Source: Myotis daubentonii (taxonomy: Eukaryota; Chordata; Mammalia; Chiroptera; Vespertilionidae). From it: DNA of 64,000 nucleotides. Location: contig NC_081840.1 in assembly GCF_963259705.1 (NCBI RefSeq), positions 152,704,282 to 152,768,281 of the forward strand, given 5' to 3'. Shown here piece by piece: positions 9,671 through 21,373 of the stretch (position 1 is its first letter; each line of letters opens with the position of its first letter). A program made the translations under genes and the position numbers. The notes under the pieces were generated by a model. It worked only from the letters and a program-made list of their open reading frames with translations, made no database searches and was not told where the DNA came from.

Positions 9671-10016
9671 TGTGTCCTGGTCTATTTGGGCTGCTATAAC
9701 ACAACCACCAAAGACCGGGTGGTTTATAAACAACAGACATTCATTTCTCACAGTCTAGAGCCTGTAAGTCCATGGTCAAGATTCAGTGTCTGGTGAGAGC
9801 TTCCCTCCTGGTTCAGAGACAGTCTTCTCACTGGGTCCTCACATGGTGGAAGGGGCCAAGGGCTCTGGGGTCTCTTTTGTAAGGACACTAATCCCACCCT
9901 GAGGGCTCCTCCCTCATGACCTAATCACCTCCCAAAGTCCCCACCTCCTAATGTCATCACACTGGGGGTTCGGTGTCAACCTATGAATTTGGGGATACAA
10001 TATTCAGTCCATGGCT
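9671..10016 (-). mobile_element. MLT1-type LTR (ERVL-MaLR)
   Basis: The segment contains, in order, 'ctgctataacac', 'gggtggtttataaacaacag', 'tgtcctcacatggtggaagg', 'cactaatcccaccctgag', 'gacctaatcacctcccaaag' and 'attcagtccatgg', the well-known MLT1 LTR read in reverse. It is nearly full length. No internal retroviral sequence adjoins it. Confidence 0.85.
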
Positions 10017-10574
10017 CAACTTTACTTGCTTCTAAATCCTACACCCAAACCAGGATAGACTTGTAGGTTTCCCATTAAATGTGGGTTAAAGGACTGAGCA
10101 TTTCTGTTTGTGTAAAGAAAGTCCCCTAATGTCCTCTGATATTACTCTAATTAGGATTGTTTCCTTGGCTTCTAAGGCAAACCTGAGACTCACTAAGTAG
10201 GACACCATCAGCTTCCAAGTGCCATGCAGGTGTGTTACTTATACTGCCATTAAAATTTCTGTAGTTTATAGTGTAATTCACACATAAATTCATTATAGGA
10301 ATATATAGTGGTAAATATTATAATTGCATAAAATTTTAGAGTTATGATCAGTTATTCTAGCATTTTCAAATTACATAGTAACAAACTGAGCCCCAAAATT
10401 TCAATAATTAGCTTAATGACAAACTGTGGTATGACACAACCAGCCCCCTGTCAACATTTATTCTGAACTTTCCAGATAAATACCATTGTGTCAGCTACTG
10501 TAGGACCCAGATAAATTCCATCCCCACTCCTAAGGAACTTGCTTTATAACGCAGTAGCAAAATTAGTAGTTTCT
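10017..10574. other. AT-rich unassigned sequence
   Basis: No gene and no named repeat. Base composition drops in GC compared with the LTR before it. Confidence 0.4.
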
Positions 10575-10760
10575 CTAGTTAGTATACACCCGCAGGCGTT
10601 GTTTGCATTATCTCATCTTAATCCTTGCAAGAATTCTTCAAAGCTGACCTGATGCTAAAGGTTTAAGTTACTTCCCTGTGGGCTCCAGGCCAGTAGCTAG
10701 TGTCGAGATTTGACCTTAAAGCCCATGGTGTCAGCACTTTAGAATTATGCTGAGCTGCGT
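10575..10760 (-). mobile_element. MIR SINE fragment
   Basis: The order 'tgcattatctcatcttaatcc', 'ttcaaagctgac', 'aagttacttccctg', 'gccagtagctagtg', 'gagatttgacctta' matches MIR in reverse, including the region of the tRNA-like head. Confidence 0.7.
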
Positions 10761-10790
10761 GCTATTGTGTTGTCTTTGCCACAACTTCTA

Positions 10791-11125
10791 CAGATGTTTC
10801 TCCACCTGTGATGAGTTTCTGATAGTGTTTATCAAGACATAATCCCATTGTAAATTGAAAAGATTGTTAAATCGAAAATGCATTTAATACTCATAACATA
10901 TTGAACTAAGCTTAGCTTCGCCTACCTTAAACATGCTCAGCACTCATATTAGCCTATAGGTGGGCAAAAGCATCTTCCTGTCACTGCCTGGCTCAGGAGA
11001 GAATGTTGTACTGCATATCGCTAGCCCAGGAAAAGACTATAATTCAAAATTTCGGCTAAATGCATATCGCTCTTGCACCGTCATAAAGTCGAAAAATTGT
11101 AAGTCGAACCATCATGATTATTTAC
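10791..11125. mobile_element. Tigger-like (pogo/mariner) MITE fragment
   Basis: It follows a TA at 10789-10790 and contains 'aaatcgaaaatgcatttaat', 'cctaccttaaacatgctcag', 'aaatgcatatcgctcttgca' and 'ataaagtcgaaaaattgtaa', in the order of a common mammalian Tigger-derived element. Terminal repeats are diverged and part of the middle appears replaced. Confidence 0.7.
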
Positions 11126-11184
11126 AGACTAGAATTAGAAACAGTTAGCACAATTTAGGAGGCAAGACACAGACACAGGTTTCA

Positions 11185-11330
11185 TAGTGTTCTGAATCCT
11201 GTATATTAGTGCTGCAATTTTGGGAAAGTCACAATGTTCTGTAAGACTCAGTTTCTTCTCTGTCAGGTAGGAGTGACTGTCCAGCTTACCAGCCTCACAG
11301 TCTGGTGAGAATGAAATCAAGCCTTATATT
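11185..11330 (+). mobile_element. Diverged MIR fragment
   Basis: The order 'ctgcaattttgggaaagtca', 'gactcagtttcttctctgtc', 'gtctggtgagaatgaaat' matches the MIR middle. Confidence 0.55.
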
Positions 11331-11399
11331 TTAATGTACTCATAATTAGAGGTCTTCAGCCATTACTATTATGTTTTTTAAAAGAAGTCACAATCATTT

Positions 11400-11483
11400 A
11401 TTTATTTATTTATTTATTTTTAATCCTCGCCTGAGGATATGTTTTTTATTTATTTTAGAGAGGGGAAGACAGAGAGAGACAGA

Positions 11484-11536
<53 letters not shown>

Positions 11537-11654
11537 TGATGTGAGAGAGAGCCACTGATTTCTTGCTTCTGGTATGCACCCTTGACTGGGGATGGCCCCA
11601 TAACCTTTTGGTATATGGGACAACACTCCAACCAACGGAGCAACCGGCCAGGGC
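11400..11654 (-). mobile_element. Ves-type tRNA-derived SINE
   Basis: On the minus strand it starts GCCCTGGCCGGTTGCTC and contains a Pol III box-A/B-like head and a CTCT-rich tail. Target duplications are agaagtcacaatcattt (11383-11399) and agaaatcagaataattt (11655-11671), with 14 of 17 bases equal. The tail holds an (AG)n tract at about 11483-11533. Confidence 0.9.
11483..11533. repeat. (AG)n microsatellite in a Ves tail
   Basis: About 25 uninterrupted AG units, grown from the CTCT-rich tail of the SINE on the other strand. Confidence 0.95.
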
Positions 11655-11671
11655 AGAAATCAGAATAATTT

Positions 11672-12321
11672 AAAGGAAAAATCACATTTAGAAATTGTTC
11701 CTTTAATTGATATTTACATGTCTCATCAGATAGTCTTGGAAGTGGAAATACTGAGATGTCACAATAGTCGGATAGCTATGGCTAATCTGGATTGGATTGA
11801 ATGTTCTTGGGCCTCTGAAAACCTTCCCTGTAAGTAAGTTCCTCAAGGAAGTGGCATATTAGTGGAAGTCTGGGGGATATTTTGATAACAAAAGGGCAGG
11901 AAGAGTTATTTGAAATATGGACAGCAGTGTGACAAACCCTTTTAAAGTTGTTTTGCAGCTTTCGAAAATCTGATCAGATTAATGACGTTTTAGATGCTCG
12001 ATTTGCTTAGGACACCTCACGACCTTGTACAAGTGAATTCAGGATAGTTTCTCTATAGTGGGCAATGTGTTCTGTGCCTGTCTTGGGCTGTCCATGTTAA
12101 ATAAGAGGTGAGGGGCACAGCACCTGCTTGTAGATGGTGCTCGGCACCCCTCCTCTCTTACAGAAGTTTAACATTGCCAGCAAGGTGAGAAAAACATTTG
12201 AAACACAAAAATGGGACTTCAGATAATGCTGAACTGTTTCTCACCAGCATTACACTGTGAAGTCTCCCGGTGGCCTCTGCAGAAGGATTTCACATGCAAA
12301 TGTGCAGGTTGGATGATTCTG

Positions 12322-12323
<2 letters not shown>
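11672..12323. other. Unassigned sequence, no gene
   Basis: I see no repeat family or coding frame in this stretch. Confidence 0.4.

Positions 12324-12359
<36 letters not shown>
12324..12359. repeat. (TG)n microsatellite
   Basis: Eighteen uninterrupted TG units. Confidence 0.97.
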
Positions 12360-12360
<1 letters not shown>

Positions 12361-12639
12361 AGTGTTTCCCAGTGACCTCTCTAACTTCTGGGCATCCTGT
12401 TCACAGGGGAAGCAGGGGGCTAAAAACTGAGGGGAAAGGCCCTATGCTAAATGCTATCTCTGGCTTTTACAGCAAGGAAGAACTGCAATGCTTCACTTTA
12501 AAACAATGTCAGATAGTATTATTGCTGGAATCAAATAGACACACACATATACATATGTTTATATATACGTACACATATGTGCATAGACATGCATACATTT
12601 GTGTATGTATGAACATACTTACTATAGGACACCAGGATA

Positions 12640-13138
12640 TGCTGCCTCAAAAAGTGCCTTCTTGGGATGAGGATTATATTGAGAAAGAGCAGACACACAG
12701 GGGCTCTAGAAACAGAATAGCAGTCACCCTTTTGTAAGGACATTTGCATTTATAAAGGAAATCTCCATTTGTATGTCTGTCTACCTTTCTGTACCAGGAG
12801 AAGGATGGTTTTAGATAAGGAGACTCTCATTGGTGGAGAAGGCACCACTTACAACACACCTTAGTCCTGTTTACTGAGCTTTTCCTGGTCCCCTCCCATG
12901 ACTAGCCTCCCCGTGCCCTCCCCCACCCCCCGCCCTGCCTTCTTCTTCCTCTGTTTTAGCTGAAGGCGTCATAGAAGCCCCAGTTCTAGGCACCTCTTTC
13001 AGTTACTCTTCCCTGAGTTTCTCCCATGTATATATGAGATAAGCAAGTTAATTTCTGCAACTTTTTAATCTGTTTTTTTTTCTTACAGGACCCTAGCTGA
13101 GAACCTGGATAGAAGGAAAATATTTTTCCTCTTCCCTA
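12640..13138 (+). mobile_element. Probable old endogenous retrovirus LTR
   Basis: The 3' part reads 'ccccagttctaggcacctct', 'ccctgagtttctcccatgta', 'ctgcaactttttaatctg' and ends in CTACA before a CA repeat. It resembles an ERV LTR U3-R-U5 end as I remember such sequences, but I cannot name the family and no second LTR or internal region is present. Confidence 0.4.
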
Positions 13139-13140
13139 CA

Positions 13141-13183
<43 letters not shown>
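13139..13183. repeat. (CA)n microsatellite
   Basis: About 22 CA units directly after the LTR-like segment. Confidence 0.97.
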
Positions 13184-13184
<1 letters not shown>

Positions 13185-13258
13185 ATATTTCTTTAACGTT
13201 GCAGGTCAAAAGTTAATTTTATAGTGGCAACTAAAATCATATTAAGAATCACCTAGGG

Positions 13259-13469
13259 CAGTGGTTGGCAAACTGTGGCTTGTGAGCCACATGCGGCTCT
13301 TTGGCGCCTTGAGTGTGGCTCTTCCACAAAATACCACGTGTGGGTGCATATGCACAGTGTGATTGAAACTTCGTGGCCTATGCACAGAAGTCGGTATTTT
13401 GTGGAAGAGCCACATTCAAGGGGCCAAAGAGCCACATGTGGCTCGCGAGCCGCAGTTTGCTGACCACTG
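13259..13469. mobile_element. Fold-back non-autonomous hAT element
   Basis: Perfect 8-bp target duplication acctaggg at 13251-13258 and 13470-13477. The first and last 78 bp (13259-13336 and 13392-13469) are inverted copies with roughly nine mismatches, starting CAGTGGTTGGCAAACTG and ending CAGTTTGCTGACCACTG. The element would form a long hairpin and has no coding sequence. Confidence 0.95.
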
Positions 13470-13614
13470 ACCTAGGGGAGGCATGTGAAAAGGGAAAAAA
13501 CAAGGATGGCCCATGGGTAAGTCTGCATCTTTATGAGCAGCTTATAGCTAATATCCTTTCTGAAACAGCTTTGGGATGACATGTGAAAAACTGTGGCAAG
13601 AAATATTAATTGTA

Positions 13615-13826
13615 TGCCTGGCTGGTGTAGCTCAGTGGTTGAGTGTCGACCTATGAACCAGGAGGTCATGGTTCAATTCCCAGTCAGGGCACATGCCTGG
13701 GTTGTGAGCTTGATCTCCAGTAGGAGGCATGCAGGAAGTAAGCCGATCAACAATTCTCTCATCATTGATGTTTCTATCTCTCTCTTCCTCTCCCTTCCTC
13801 TTTGAAATCAGTAAAAATATACTTAA
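13615..13826 (+). mobile_element. Ves-type SINE
   Basis: The head is GCCTGGCTGGTGTAGCTCAG with box B GGTTCAATTCC. The tail has TCTCTCTTCCTC and an A-rich end. Perfect 14-bp target duplications aaatattaattgta lie at 13601-13614 and 13827-13840. The intact duplication marks a fairly young insertion. Confidence 0.96.
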
Positions 13827-13840
13827 AAATATTAATTGTA

Positions 13841-15954
13841 AGCATTTGTTTGCTGAAACTCTTTTTTTCACATGGAAATCATAGTATAGTCTTTTTTTTG
13901 TTAATATCAAGTAGAAAAAACTCACATAAATCTATTATCTATAAATTTATTCTTACCTCTCATCTGTTTTTTTGAGCCTACTCTTCCTTAATAAAAAGAC
14001 GACAATATATATTACGGCACCAACTATATTATAGAATATGGTATATTTTACTTAGCTCTAAATTCAAAGGTTTCCCGATTACTTATAGTAATAAATTTGG
14101 TGAGAAAGTTTGTGTGCATTAAGCTTTAAATGCAACTACAATTTCCTTCAAATTTTATCATTTGTGCTGAAGAAGTATGGCATTTTTTATCTGTTCACTC
14201 TGCCATGCCTCCAATATTGTAGCTAAAACTCAGAGGACTGAGATAAGAAAAAGGGCAAAATAGTATGGTCAGAGAATTCAGAAGGCATTTTTCCATGCAA
14301 TTATTATTGTAATAGCAGAGTAAGCTCATTTATGTAATGGAGTTATATTAATAAGTAGTATGTTAAATTTTCCTACTGGGAAAATAACTTAGAGATGGTG
14401 GAAATCTCATCCATATAAAACCAGGCTGAATAAGCAGTTTTCAAACAGATTTCAAGGGGAAAAAACATGAGTTCTTGAGATTTTTTTCTCCTGTCTGGCA
14501 AATCCAGCTTTGTCTCCATGACCTGGAGGTCCCTGTGGGCCTCATCCTATCAGACAGTGATTTAGAGGGAATCTTCAGAGGTTTGCTGGCCACTAATTTA
14601 ATCAAGTTTTTCTGATTAAATGCAGCTCCTGTTTTAATTATGTCATTGTCCCTTGTATTAGAGACACTGGTGGGTGTGGGGGTGAAGATGGTCCAGGTGT
14701 CACTTGAGTGCCCTTTCTGTCTTCTACATCTCTGATTCTGGTTTGACAAAGTAAGCAGTCTTCCCTGAGGAAGCAGGTTCAATAAAATCTCCAGGGTGCA
14801 GAGGTCTTCACCTTCTGGCAGTGGTGAAGGGTCTCCTGGGGGTGAATTTGAAATGCAAAGCTTGGCCCCCACCCTTGACCTGCAACCCTAGGCCAGCCAA
14901 GCCTGCAGGTGTTGAGGGCACCAGGTGAGACCCTCAAGGGGAATTACAGGCTCAGGAAGGGAGGGGGAGAAGGTGTGCAGCCTGTGAGAAAGTGGGACTT
15001 TTATCCAGGAGGCTGATTGGCTGAACTGGCCCCCTGCCTGAGCCAAACCAAGTCAGAGAGATCGTTGGATGAGCCAGTGAGTCCTGCCGTTGCCAAGAGA
15101 GAGAGCAGAGTAGCCCAGGAGGCACACTTCCTTTCTGGCTGGAAATTTTTTCACTCCAAATCTATGGCTGAGACATGGTAGGAGAGACACCACAGAGGGT
15201 GCGTCGGGGTGCTTGGAGCTGCCTCGTGGTATTGAGAGGGAGAAGATACATGCAGAAACCACCTTCCACTTGGAAACTGGGGCTGAAATAAGTGGGCATG
15301 TTCAGCCCAAACAAATGCTTGTTGGGTAAAGTAGACCTGAGGTTAAAATAATCTCAGTCGAAGGAAATGTACTCTTTAAAAAATCATTTTTGTCTACCTG
15401 ACAAAATATAGGGCAAATGGACCAGTGATTGTTGACAAAGAATGAAGTATTCCACAGTCTACTTAGGTACCTTTTAAAAAGAAGCCAGGATTGTTAAGTT
15501 AAAAACTCAACACAACATACAACAACAAGCAATCTTCTATATGAGACATGTAATGGCCAGCATGCACTAATTTTAAATTATATACTCCAATTAAGTAATT
15601 CATTGTGTAAGTCAGGTTCCAGCCTCCTAAGTTTTGGAAGCATTTTGACTCCTCTGAGCCTCTACCAGCTGACCTCTGACCTCGTGCAGGGCTAAGACGT
15701 GTACCTTTAGAGGTTGGAACGATTTAAGTGGATAAGATTTAAGATTAATAGTTAAGTGATGGTAGTTTTTAACATCAAAAGCTCACTTGATAATTCTAAA
15801 GGCTGTGTCCTACCATTATTTACCAGTCACATCCAGTGCAGCCTAATAACAGTGTAATATAATCCAATTAGCTCCTGAGGCACTAATGCTAACACTACTG
15901 GGGTTCAGTCCACATGTATTTACTGAAAACTGATCTTGGTGTTGTGGGTATTCT
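13841..15954. other. Unassigned, no confident gene
   Basis: Mostly AT-rich to about 14400, then a less AT-rich part. On the minus strand ATTGG/CCAAT (15016-15020) and GATAAAAG (15005-14998) precede a 143-codon frame at 14872-14441 with no recognisable domain. This could be a decayed LTR promoter, but I could not identify one. Confidence 0.35.
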
Positions 15955-15971
15955 AAAAGAAGAATAAAATA

Positions 15972-16154
15972 GCCCAGCTGGTGTGGCTCAGTTGGTTGCA
16001 CATCACCTCATGCACCAGGGCACATGCCTGGGTTGCAGGCTTGATCCCCAGTAGGGGATGTACAGGAGGCAGCCACCTGAAGTTTCTCTCTCCTCAGATG
16101 TTTCTATCTTCCTCCTTTCCTCTCTCTAAAATCAATAAAAACATATTTAAAAAT
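15972..16154 (+). mobile_element. Ves-type SINE with internal deletion
   Basis: The head is GCCCAGCTGGTGTGGCTCAG. About 25 bp between box A and GGGCACATGCCTGGG are missing compared with the complete copies in this window, so box B is lost. Target duplications are aaaagaagaataaaat and aaaagaagaaaaaaac. Confidence 0.9.
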
Positions 16155-16487
16155 AAAAGAAGAAAAAAACAGAACCTCTGCCATCAAATCATTTATCATC
16201 TCATTCATGAGACAAGGCCTGTGCCAATGAAAAAAGATACAGTTTTAAAGCAAGAGCATAGCCCTGGAAGTCTGGGACATGATAGGAGAAAGAATATTTT
16301 GGGAAAAACTTTTCTATTTGCCCCACAGTTTATTTCACAGATTTATGCTAATTGGGTCCCAGTCCCAGAGCTAATGAAGAGTCAGCTTGTCTGTGCTCAG
16401 GCCTCACCCCTCATTCAAGAGAATCTACATTGTAATCACCAGCAGGACACATTGAATGTGCAAGCGCTCCTCTGCAGTTGTCCTGGG

Positions 16488-16593
16488 CAGAGGGAAGGAA
16501 GAAAGGAAGAAGGAAGGGTGAGGCAAAGGAGGACGGAGGGAAAAAGGCAGGAGAGAGGGAGGGAGGAAGGAGGAAGGAGAAAGGGAGAGAATA
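16488..16593 (+). repeat. Polypurine GGAA/GA-rich tract
   Basis: About 105 bases that are almost all A and G on the plus strand. The frames that read through it (Lys, Glu, Arg, Gly-rich) are compositional artefacts. Confidence 0.9.
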
Positions 16594-16949
16594 CAGAAAG
16601 CCCTTTATTGTGCCACATTTCAACTGCTTTGTCTTAAGCCTGTTCAGCACCACGGACAGAGCCTGACAAATCTCATATATAACTTTCAAATCGCAGTTGA
16701 GTGATGGCACCTTCTTTTTGCTGCCCCTGTAGATTATTAAGGTGCACACGGGTAACACAGGAGTAGAGAAAGAAAGACAAAAAGCAGCCCACCAAACTGT
16801 AAATTAACCTGCGGAACCTTGGGAACCTTGAGGAAGGATGCAGGCTGGGGGAAGACATCAGAGATCTCACTGTCTCCTTGCTGGGGACCCTGACCCTGGC
16901 CCCACAGAACCGCATGTCTCAGATTTGTTCAGGTCACAAGCGGGATGGA

Positions 16950-17080
16950 AATGAGCTTCTGTGCTGCTGCTGCACACATCCGGATTTAATAGACTTTTTT
17001 CCACTGATAAAAGACCACTAATGAGTTCATTTTCAAGCTATTAAATTGACTATAATAGCTAGTTCTACTGATGATTGCAA
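16950..17080. other. Candidate conserved non-coding element
   Basis: AT-rich with CCACTAATGAG, TATTAAATTGAC and ATAATAGCTAG motifs and no repeat signature. Composition and homeobox-type TAAT words suggest constraint; conservation itself was not measured. Confidence 0.3.
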
Positions 17081-17469
17081 GAGACCCGCTGGTCACAAGG
17101 GGTTTTGTCTTGGGGTTAACCATTTGCTGCCTGGTGCTGGCATCACCACAGTGTAGAGCATCTTACCTCCCTATGTCTGGGCAGCTTGCACATCAGGCTC
17201 CGTACTGCCTCACCTCTCTTGCACTCGTGAAATTGCTAAATTATTTCTCTCCTTACTAGTAATCTTGACTCTTGAGCCAGGGTATTAGCTTACAAAAGAT
17301 AGCTCAATATTCACATTTAATATGCTGGGTTTGCATGCCCTCTGAACATTGTGAGAAAAAAGACAGATCTATGGGATTTGCCTGTAATCATAAAAAAAAA
17401 GACATAAAAAGGAAACTTTATTTGGATATATTCGTTTTTATTCACATGCTAAATGGAGCACATGGGTGT

Positions 17470-17960
17470 GGCTGAAATCAATGTATTAGGTTTCCCTGGA
17501 TGATGGGCCGTTGTGAAGCTGAAACTAGTGTGTTCCTTATGTGTCTGCAGTCATTATAATGCATGCAATTAGCGAGCAGCCTCTCCAGGTGTCTGGCTTA
17601 AATACACTTCTCCAGCATTTAAAGGCAAGTAATTAATAGGAGGGCTGCTGGCAGTCTCAGTCTGCCCTTTTCATTATGAGGTTAGCAGGGTGCCTTCAGA
17701 TTGGCGCCTAATGCATCCGTTTATTATAATTTTTTTTTTTTTTTTTTAGCTATTTAAGCGAAGGTGCCCGGAGACCTTCAAGCTTGGGCAGCCACCAGCT
17801 GAATTGGATTGCTGATTTTATTATTATTATTATTACCGCCTGTTTTACTTTTAAAGATTGTTTTATTAGTAGGGGCCCAACAGGTCAGAGACACTAAACT
17901 GCATAGTGATAAAGTGTAATATGCAGCGATTAAAGACCAAGGCTTATCCTCAGCTGCCTG
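17470..17960. other. Candidate conserved non-coding block
   Basis: About 490 bp without a repeat signature apart from a T18 run (about 17731-17748) and a short (TTA)n. It holds many homeobox-type words: ATGCAATTAGCGAG, AAGTAATTAATAGG, TTTATTATAA and ATTAAAGACC. This texture is typical of ultraconserved or limb/brain enhancer-like elements in gene deserts. Confidence 0.4.
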
Positions 17961-18399
17961 TGCTGTGGGTCGCTCAGGTAGCCAGGTGGCTGGTGTGGGG
18001 GTGGGAGGCACTTTCAGGATGAGCACCTCAAGTTATACTGATTTCACACATGTCCCTCTGAGCCAGAGCTGGATGGAGGTCTTCCTGGCGCCAGGTGCTA
18101 CTTCATGTAGGTTTCGCAAAGGAAACCCTGAAGTAAGGTCCACCTTAGATGTAGCACAATTCTTTCTGCCACCCAAACTGGAATAGACATATTCATGAAT
18201 GAATTCACCAGTACTTCCTGCCCTTTCAAACCTCTTACTTGGTTTTGGTCAGAAGGGTCACATTTCTGAATGTTTTAAAAGGCATCTTCTGGAGCAGGTC
18301 TGAAAGTGTGGGGCTGGGGATGGTTTGAATAGAGAGAGAAGTGGGGGAATGAGATGCACTGTCCCTTCATCCCTCCTCAGGTTGGCCAGTTCTATCTTG

Positions 18400-18660
18400 G
18401 TCCTTCAAGAATCCTCTCCAGTTTTCACTCATTGTCTCCCTGAGGCCCCTCTGGACCTCACACCCTGTTGCCACTCAATGTACACACAATGCTCATGGAG
18501 AACCAGGTGTCTGTCTTCCTCAGTAATACATTCATTCATTTCTCCCTCCTTCTCCAGACAATGAGTGGCTCTGAGAGGTGGGGGGCAATGAGGTGATCCA
18601 GGCATCTCTATTCCTCACGTTCAGCGTGGTGCTAGGTTTCTCATGGGCATTCAGTACATG
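18400..18660 (+). mobile_element. L2-like LINE 3' fragment
   Basis: 'tgtctccctgaggcccctct' followed by 'gcgtggtgctaggtttctca' and 'gggcattcagtacatg' follows the L2 3' end order. Diverged. Confidence 0.45.
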
Positions 18661-18884
18661 TCTTTGCAAAGAAGAGAAGGAAGATTGTTTTCAGTAATCT
18701 CTTACTTTCCTGGTAAAATAAGCTGACAAGAAGAAGCCTTTCAGGAACCCAAGGGGCCTGCAAGCCTGGAAAAGTTCCCCTGGGGACAAGTTTCCTTGGG
18801 GTGGAGACAGAGTTGCTCTTGGTTCTCCACAGCCATGCGTGCCACCGCTACTCAAGATGTGCCCAGTGAAGGGGCCAGTGCTTC

Positions 18885-19050
18885 AGTGCTTCACCGTCAC
18901 CGTCATCTACCATTTTCTGTCATCTGTCTGACCCCTCTGGTCTACCAGCACCTCAAGGTCAAGAGCTCTTTCTATTGTGTCCTAGGATTCACAAGGGGAT
19001 TGGGCGTACTGCATGCTCATGAATTTGTGGATATTCCCTCCAACATTATA
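18885..19050 (+). mobile_element. Possible second L2-like fragment
   Basis: 'cacctcaaggtcaagagctc' and following sequence resemble the L2 tail. Weak assignment. Confidence 0.3.
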
Positions 19051-19134
19051 ATAAAAATCCAAAGATAAAAACAATGAAACACAAACTATAATAAAAGCCA
19101 TGCTAAAACCCTTCCAGCACGAGATCATCACGAG

Positions 19135-19690
19135 CCCCTTTTATTACTATCATCATCATTATTATTTTTGTTGGAAGAACATAAGATCTACTCTCTTAGC
19201 AAATTTCAACTACACAATACAGTGCTATTAACTATCATCACCATGCTGTACATTAGAGCCTCAGAATTTATTCATCCTGCATAACAGAAACTTTGTACCC
19301 CGGATCATCATCTCCCCATTTCCCCTGCCCTCAGACTTTGCTTTGACTATTCTATCTGCTTCTGAGTTTGAATATTTTAGATTCCACATATAAATAAGAT
19401 CATACAGTATGTTTCTTTCTCTGTATGACTTATTTCACTTAGCATAATGCCCTCAAGGTCCATCCATGCTGTCACAAATGTCAAGATTTCTGTCTCCTTT
19501 ATGGCTGAATAATATTCCTATGTATACACCATCCACCCATCCACCCATGGACACTTACACTGTTTCCATGTCTTAGCTCTTGTGAATAATGCTGCAATGA
19601 ACATGGGGTGTAGGTATCTCTTGGAGGTACTGATTTAAATTCCTCTGATACACATCCAGAAGTAGAATTATACCATTTCATGGGCATATA
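19135..19690 (-). mobile_element. L1 LINE 3' fragment (end of ORF2 to 3' UTR)
   Basis: In reverse, the segment shows the standard L1 ORF2 end: 'gacttatttcacttagcata', 'tatggctgaataatattcct', 'tgtgaataatgctgcaatga' and 'acatccagaagtagaattat'. It is an old mammalian-wide L1 with many substitutions and no open frame. Confidence 0.88.
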
Positions 19691-21373
19691 CATATCCTCA
19701 AACTCATAGAGTTATAGATATTAAACATGAACAGCGTTTTATATGTCAAAAAATAATTTGTACCCTTTGTTTATCTGTTAAGTTGTAAAGTTCTAAAGCT
19801 CCCAGAAAAACAGCTGAAGCAGGAAGAATAGGAAGGCTCTTTCTCCACGGACCAGCTTTTCTCCTAAACGGCTGAGAAAAATCACACGTGGGTGACTCTC
19901 AGAGTCCATTTTGCAGGCCCAGATAAAGCGACTGCATGGTAAAAGCAGCCGATCTTTCCTTTTCTCTTTGGACCTTCAGTGTGCCGGATGTCCATAAGTC
20001 AGCATGTGCTCCCTGACGCTGCTAAAATCTGCATCTCTCAGTTCCTCAGTCAACTCACTTTTAGAACAAATCATTTAGGACACTTGACAGTAGCCATATA
20101 TTTGATCCAAGGGGGAAATTCACTCCTATTCTTTTGGAAATCGCCTGTCAAGATGGTATTTTCTCTCTAATAATTGATTTTCTTCCCTTTGCAGCTTCAC
20201 TAACCAAGACCCACATTCCTCAAACTTCTCATTCACCTGCATGTCAATTAAACAGAGGGTCTTTAATGGTGAGGACTTTGTATCCTTCCCTATCTTCTCC
20301 ACCCTTGTCTTAAACACACTCCCCGTCCTCTCTCTCTCTTCTTGGAAACAAGACTCTGTCCTCCTGTGACATTCTTAAGACAGGAATATGACATGTACAT
20401 TAGGCTGAAGGAAGGGAAGAAAAAAATAATTTTGCCTTTGGTGTAATTTCAGCCCAGAAGTGTAGAATTCATTCCAGATGACCTTAGCTCAAGGTGACTT
20501 GATATATTTTCCCAGCAATGAGACTTGTGTGTGTCTTTCATCCACTCATTCCCTTCTGGGAGAAGCCCAGGCAGTGGTGAGTAAATAAATAAATTAGACA
20601 GAGCTCTGGCAACACGTGGCCTCCCACCGCCCCGGGAGTGGGTTCTTTCAGGCTCACGGGCCAGGAGGACCTCCTCCCCATCTTTTTCTGTTTTCACTCT
20701 GTGCCGAGCAATGCCTGCCTCCAATAGCACAAGAAATGCAGAAGAACCACGTATCAAAGGGCTACAGGGCGTGTTGAGATTCCTCAACCCAACTAGTGGA
20801 AACGGCAGTGGATGTTTTCAGTATTTGATCACTCTGTCCCTCTTTAGGGACTAGTGGGGGACTTTCTCTTACGGGATTTCCACCTGCTCATTAGTCTCTG
20901 TGCCGTATCATATGTAGCACCTCCTGCAGGCTAGCTCTGGGATTGAGATTTGCATGCTGGTGGGTTTTAGGAAGGCTCTGAGGTTCATTTGCTGGGAGGA
21001 CAAAGGGAGCAGGAGTGGGATGTGGCGGCAGTGCATCCAGCAGGGAGTGAGAGAGCTGGGGCAGCCTTCAGTGTTGTCCTGGATTGAGGTGAGTGGCCAG
21101 GTCTTCCTACTTCTGCACTAATTCCTCCTCTACCTTTGGGCAAAGCATCAAGGGGGAACTGTTAGATGCCCACCCTTTTAGCAGCTGGGACACCCTTGGC
21201 ATCCTCCCAAATAACCATTGGCCAAACAAAGTAGAAGGTGCTTATTAAATTTTTTTTGAAATAAAGACTTCAAAACAGTGCTAGCAATTGTTCAGTAGAT
21301 AGCACCTACTATTAATATCGTTCATCTTCACAATGCCAAGGTAGCCACTACCATTGTTTTCATTTATAAGAAA
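19691..21373. other. Unassigned sequence, no gene
   Basis: About 1.7 kb with no named repeat. The longest frame (112 codons, minus strand, 20787-20449) lacks domain features. Confidence 0.4.

Noticed and set aside
13615..13700. tRNA-like sequence with box A and box B
   Set aside because: It is the head of a Ves SINE with a target duplication, not a tRNA gene. The same holds for the other seven copies.
15981..16637. 218-codon open frame, the longest in the window
   Set aside because: It begins inside a Ves SINE and ends in a polypurine tract, so it is an artefact of two repeats.
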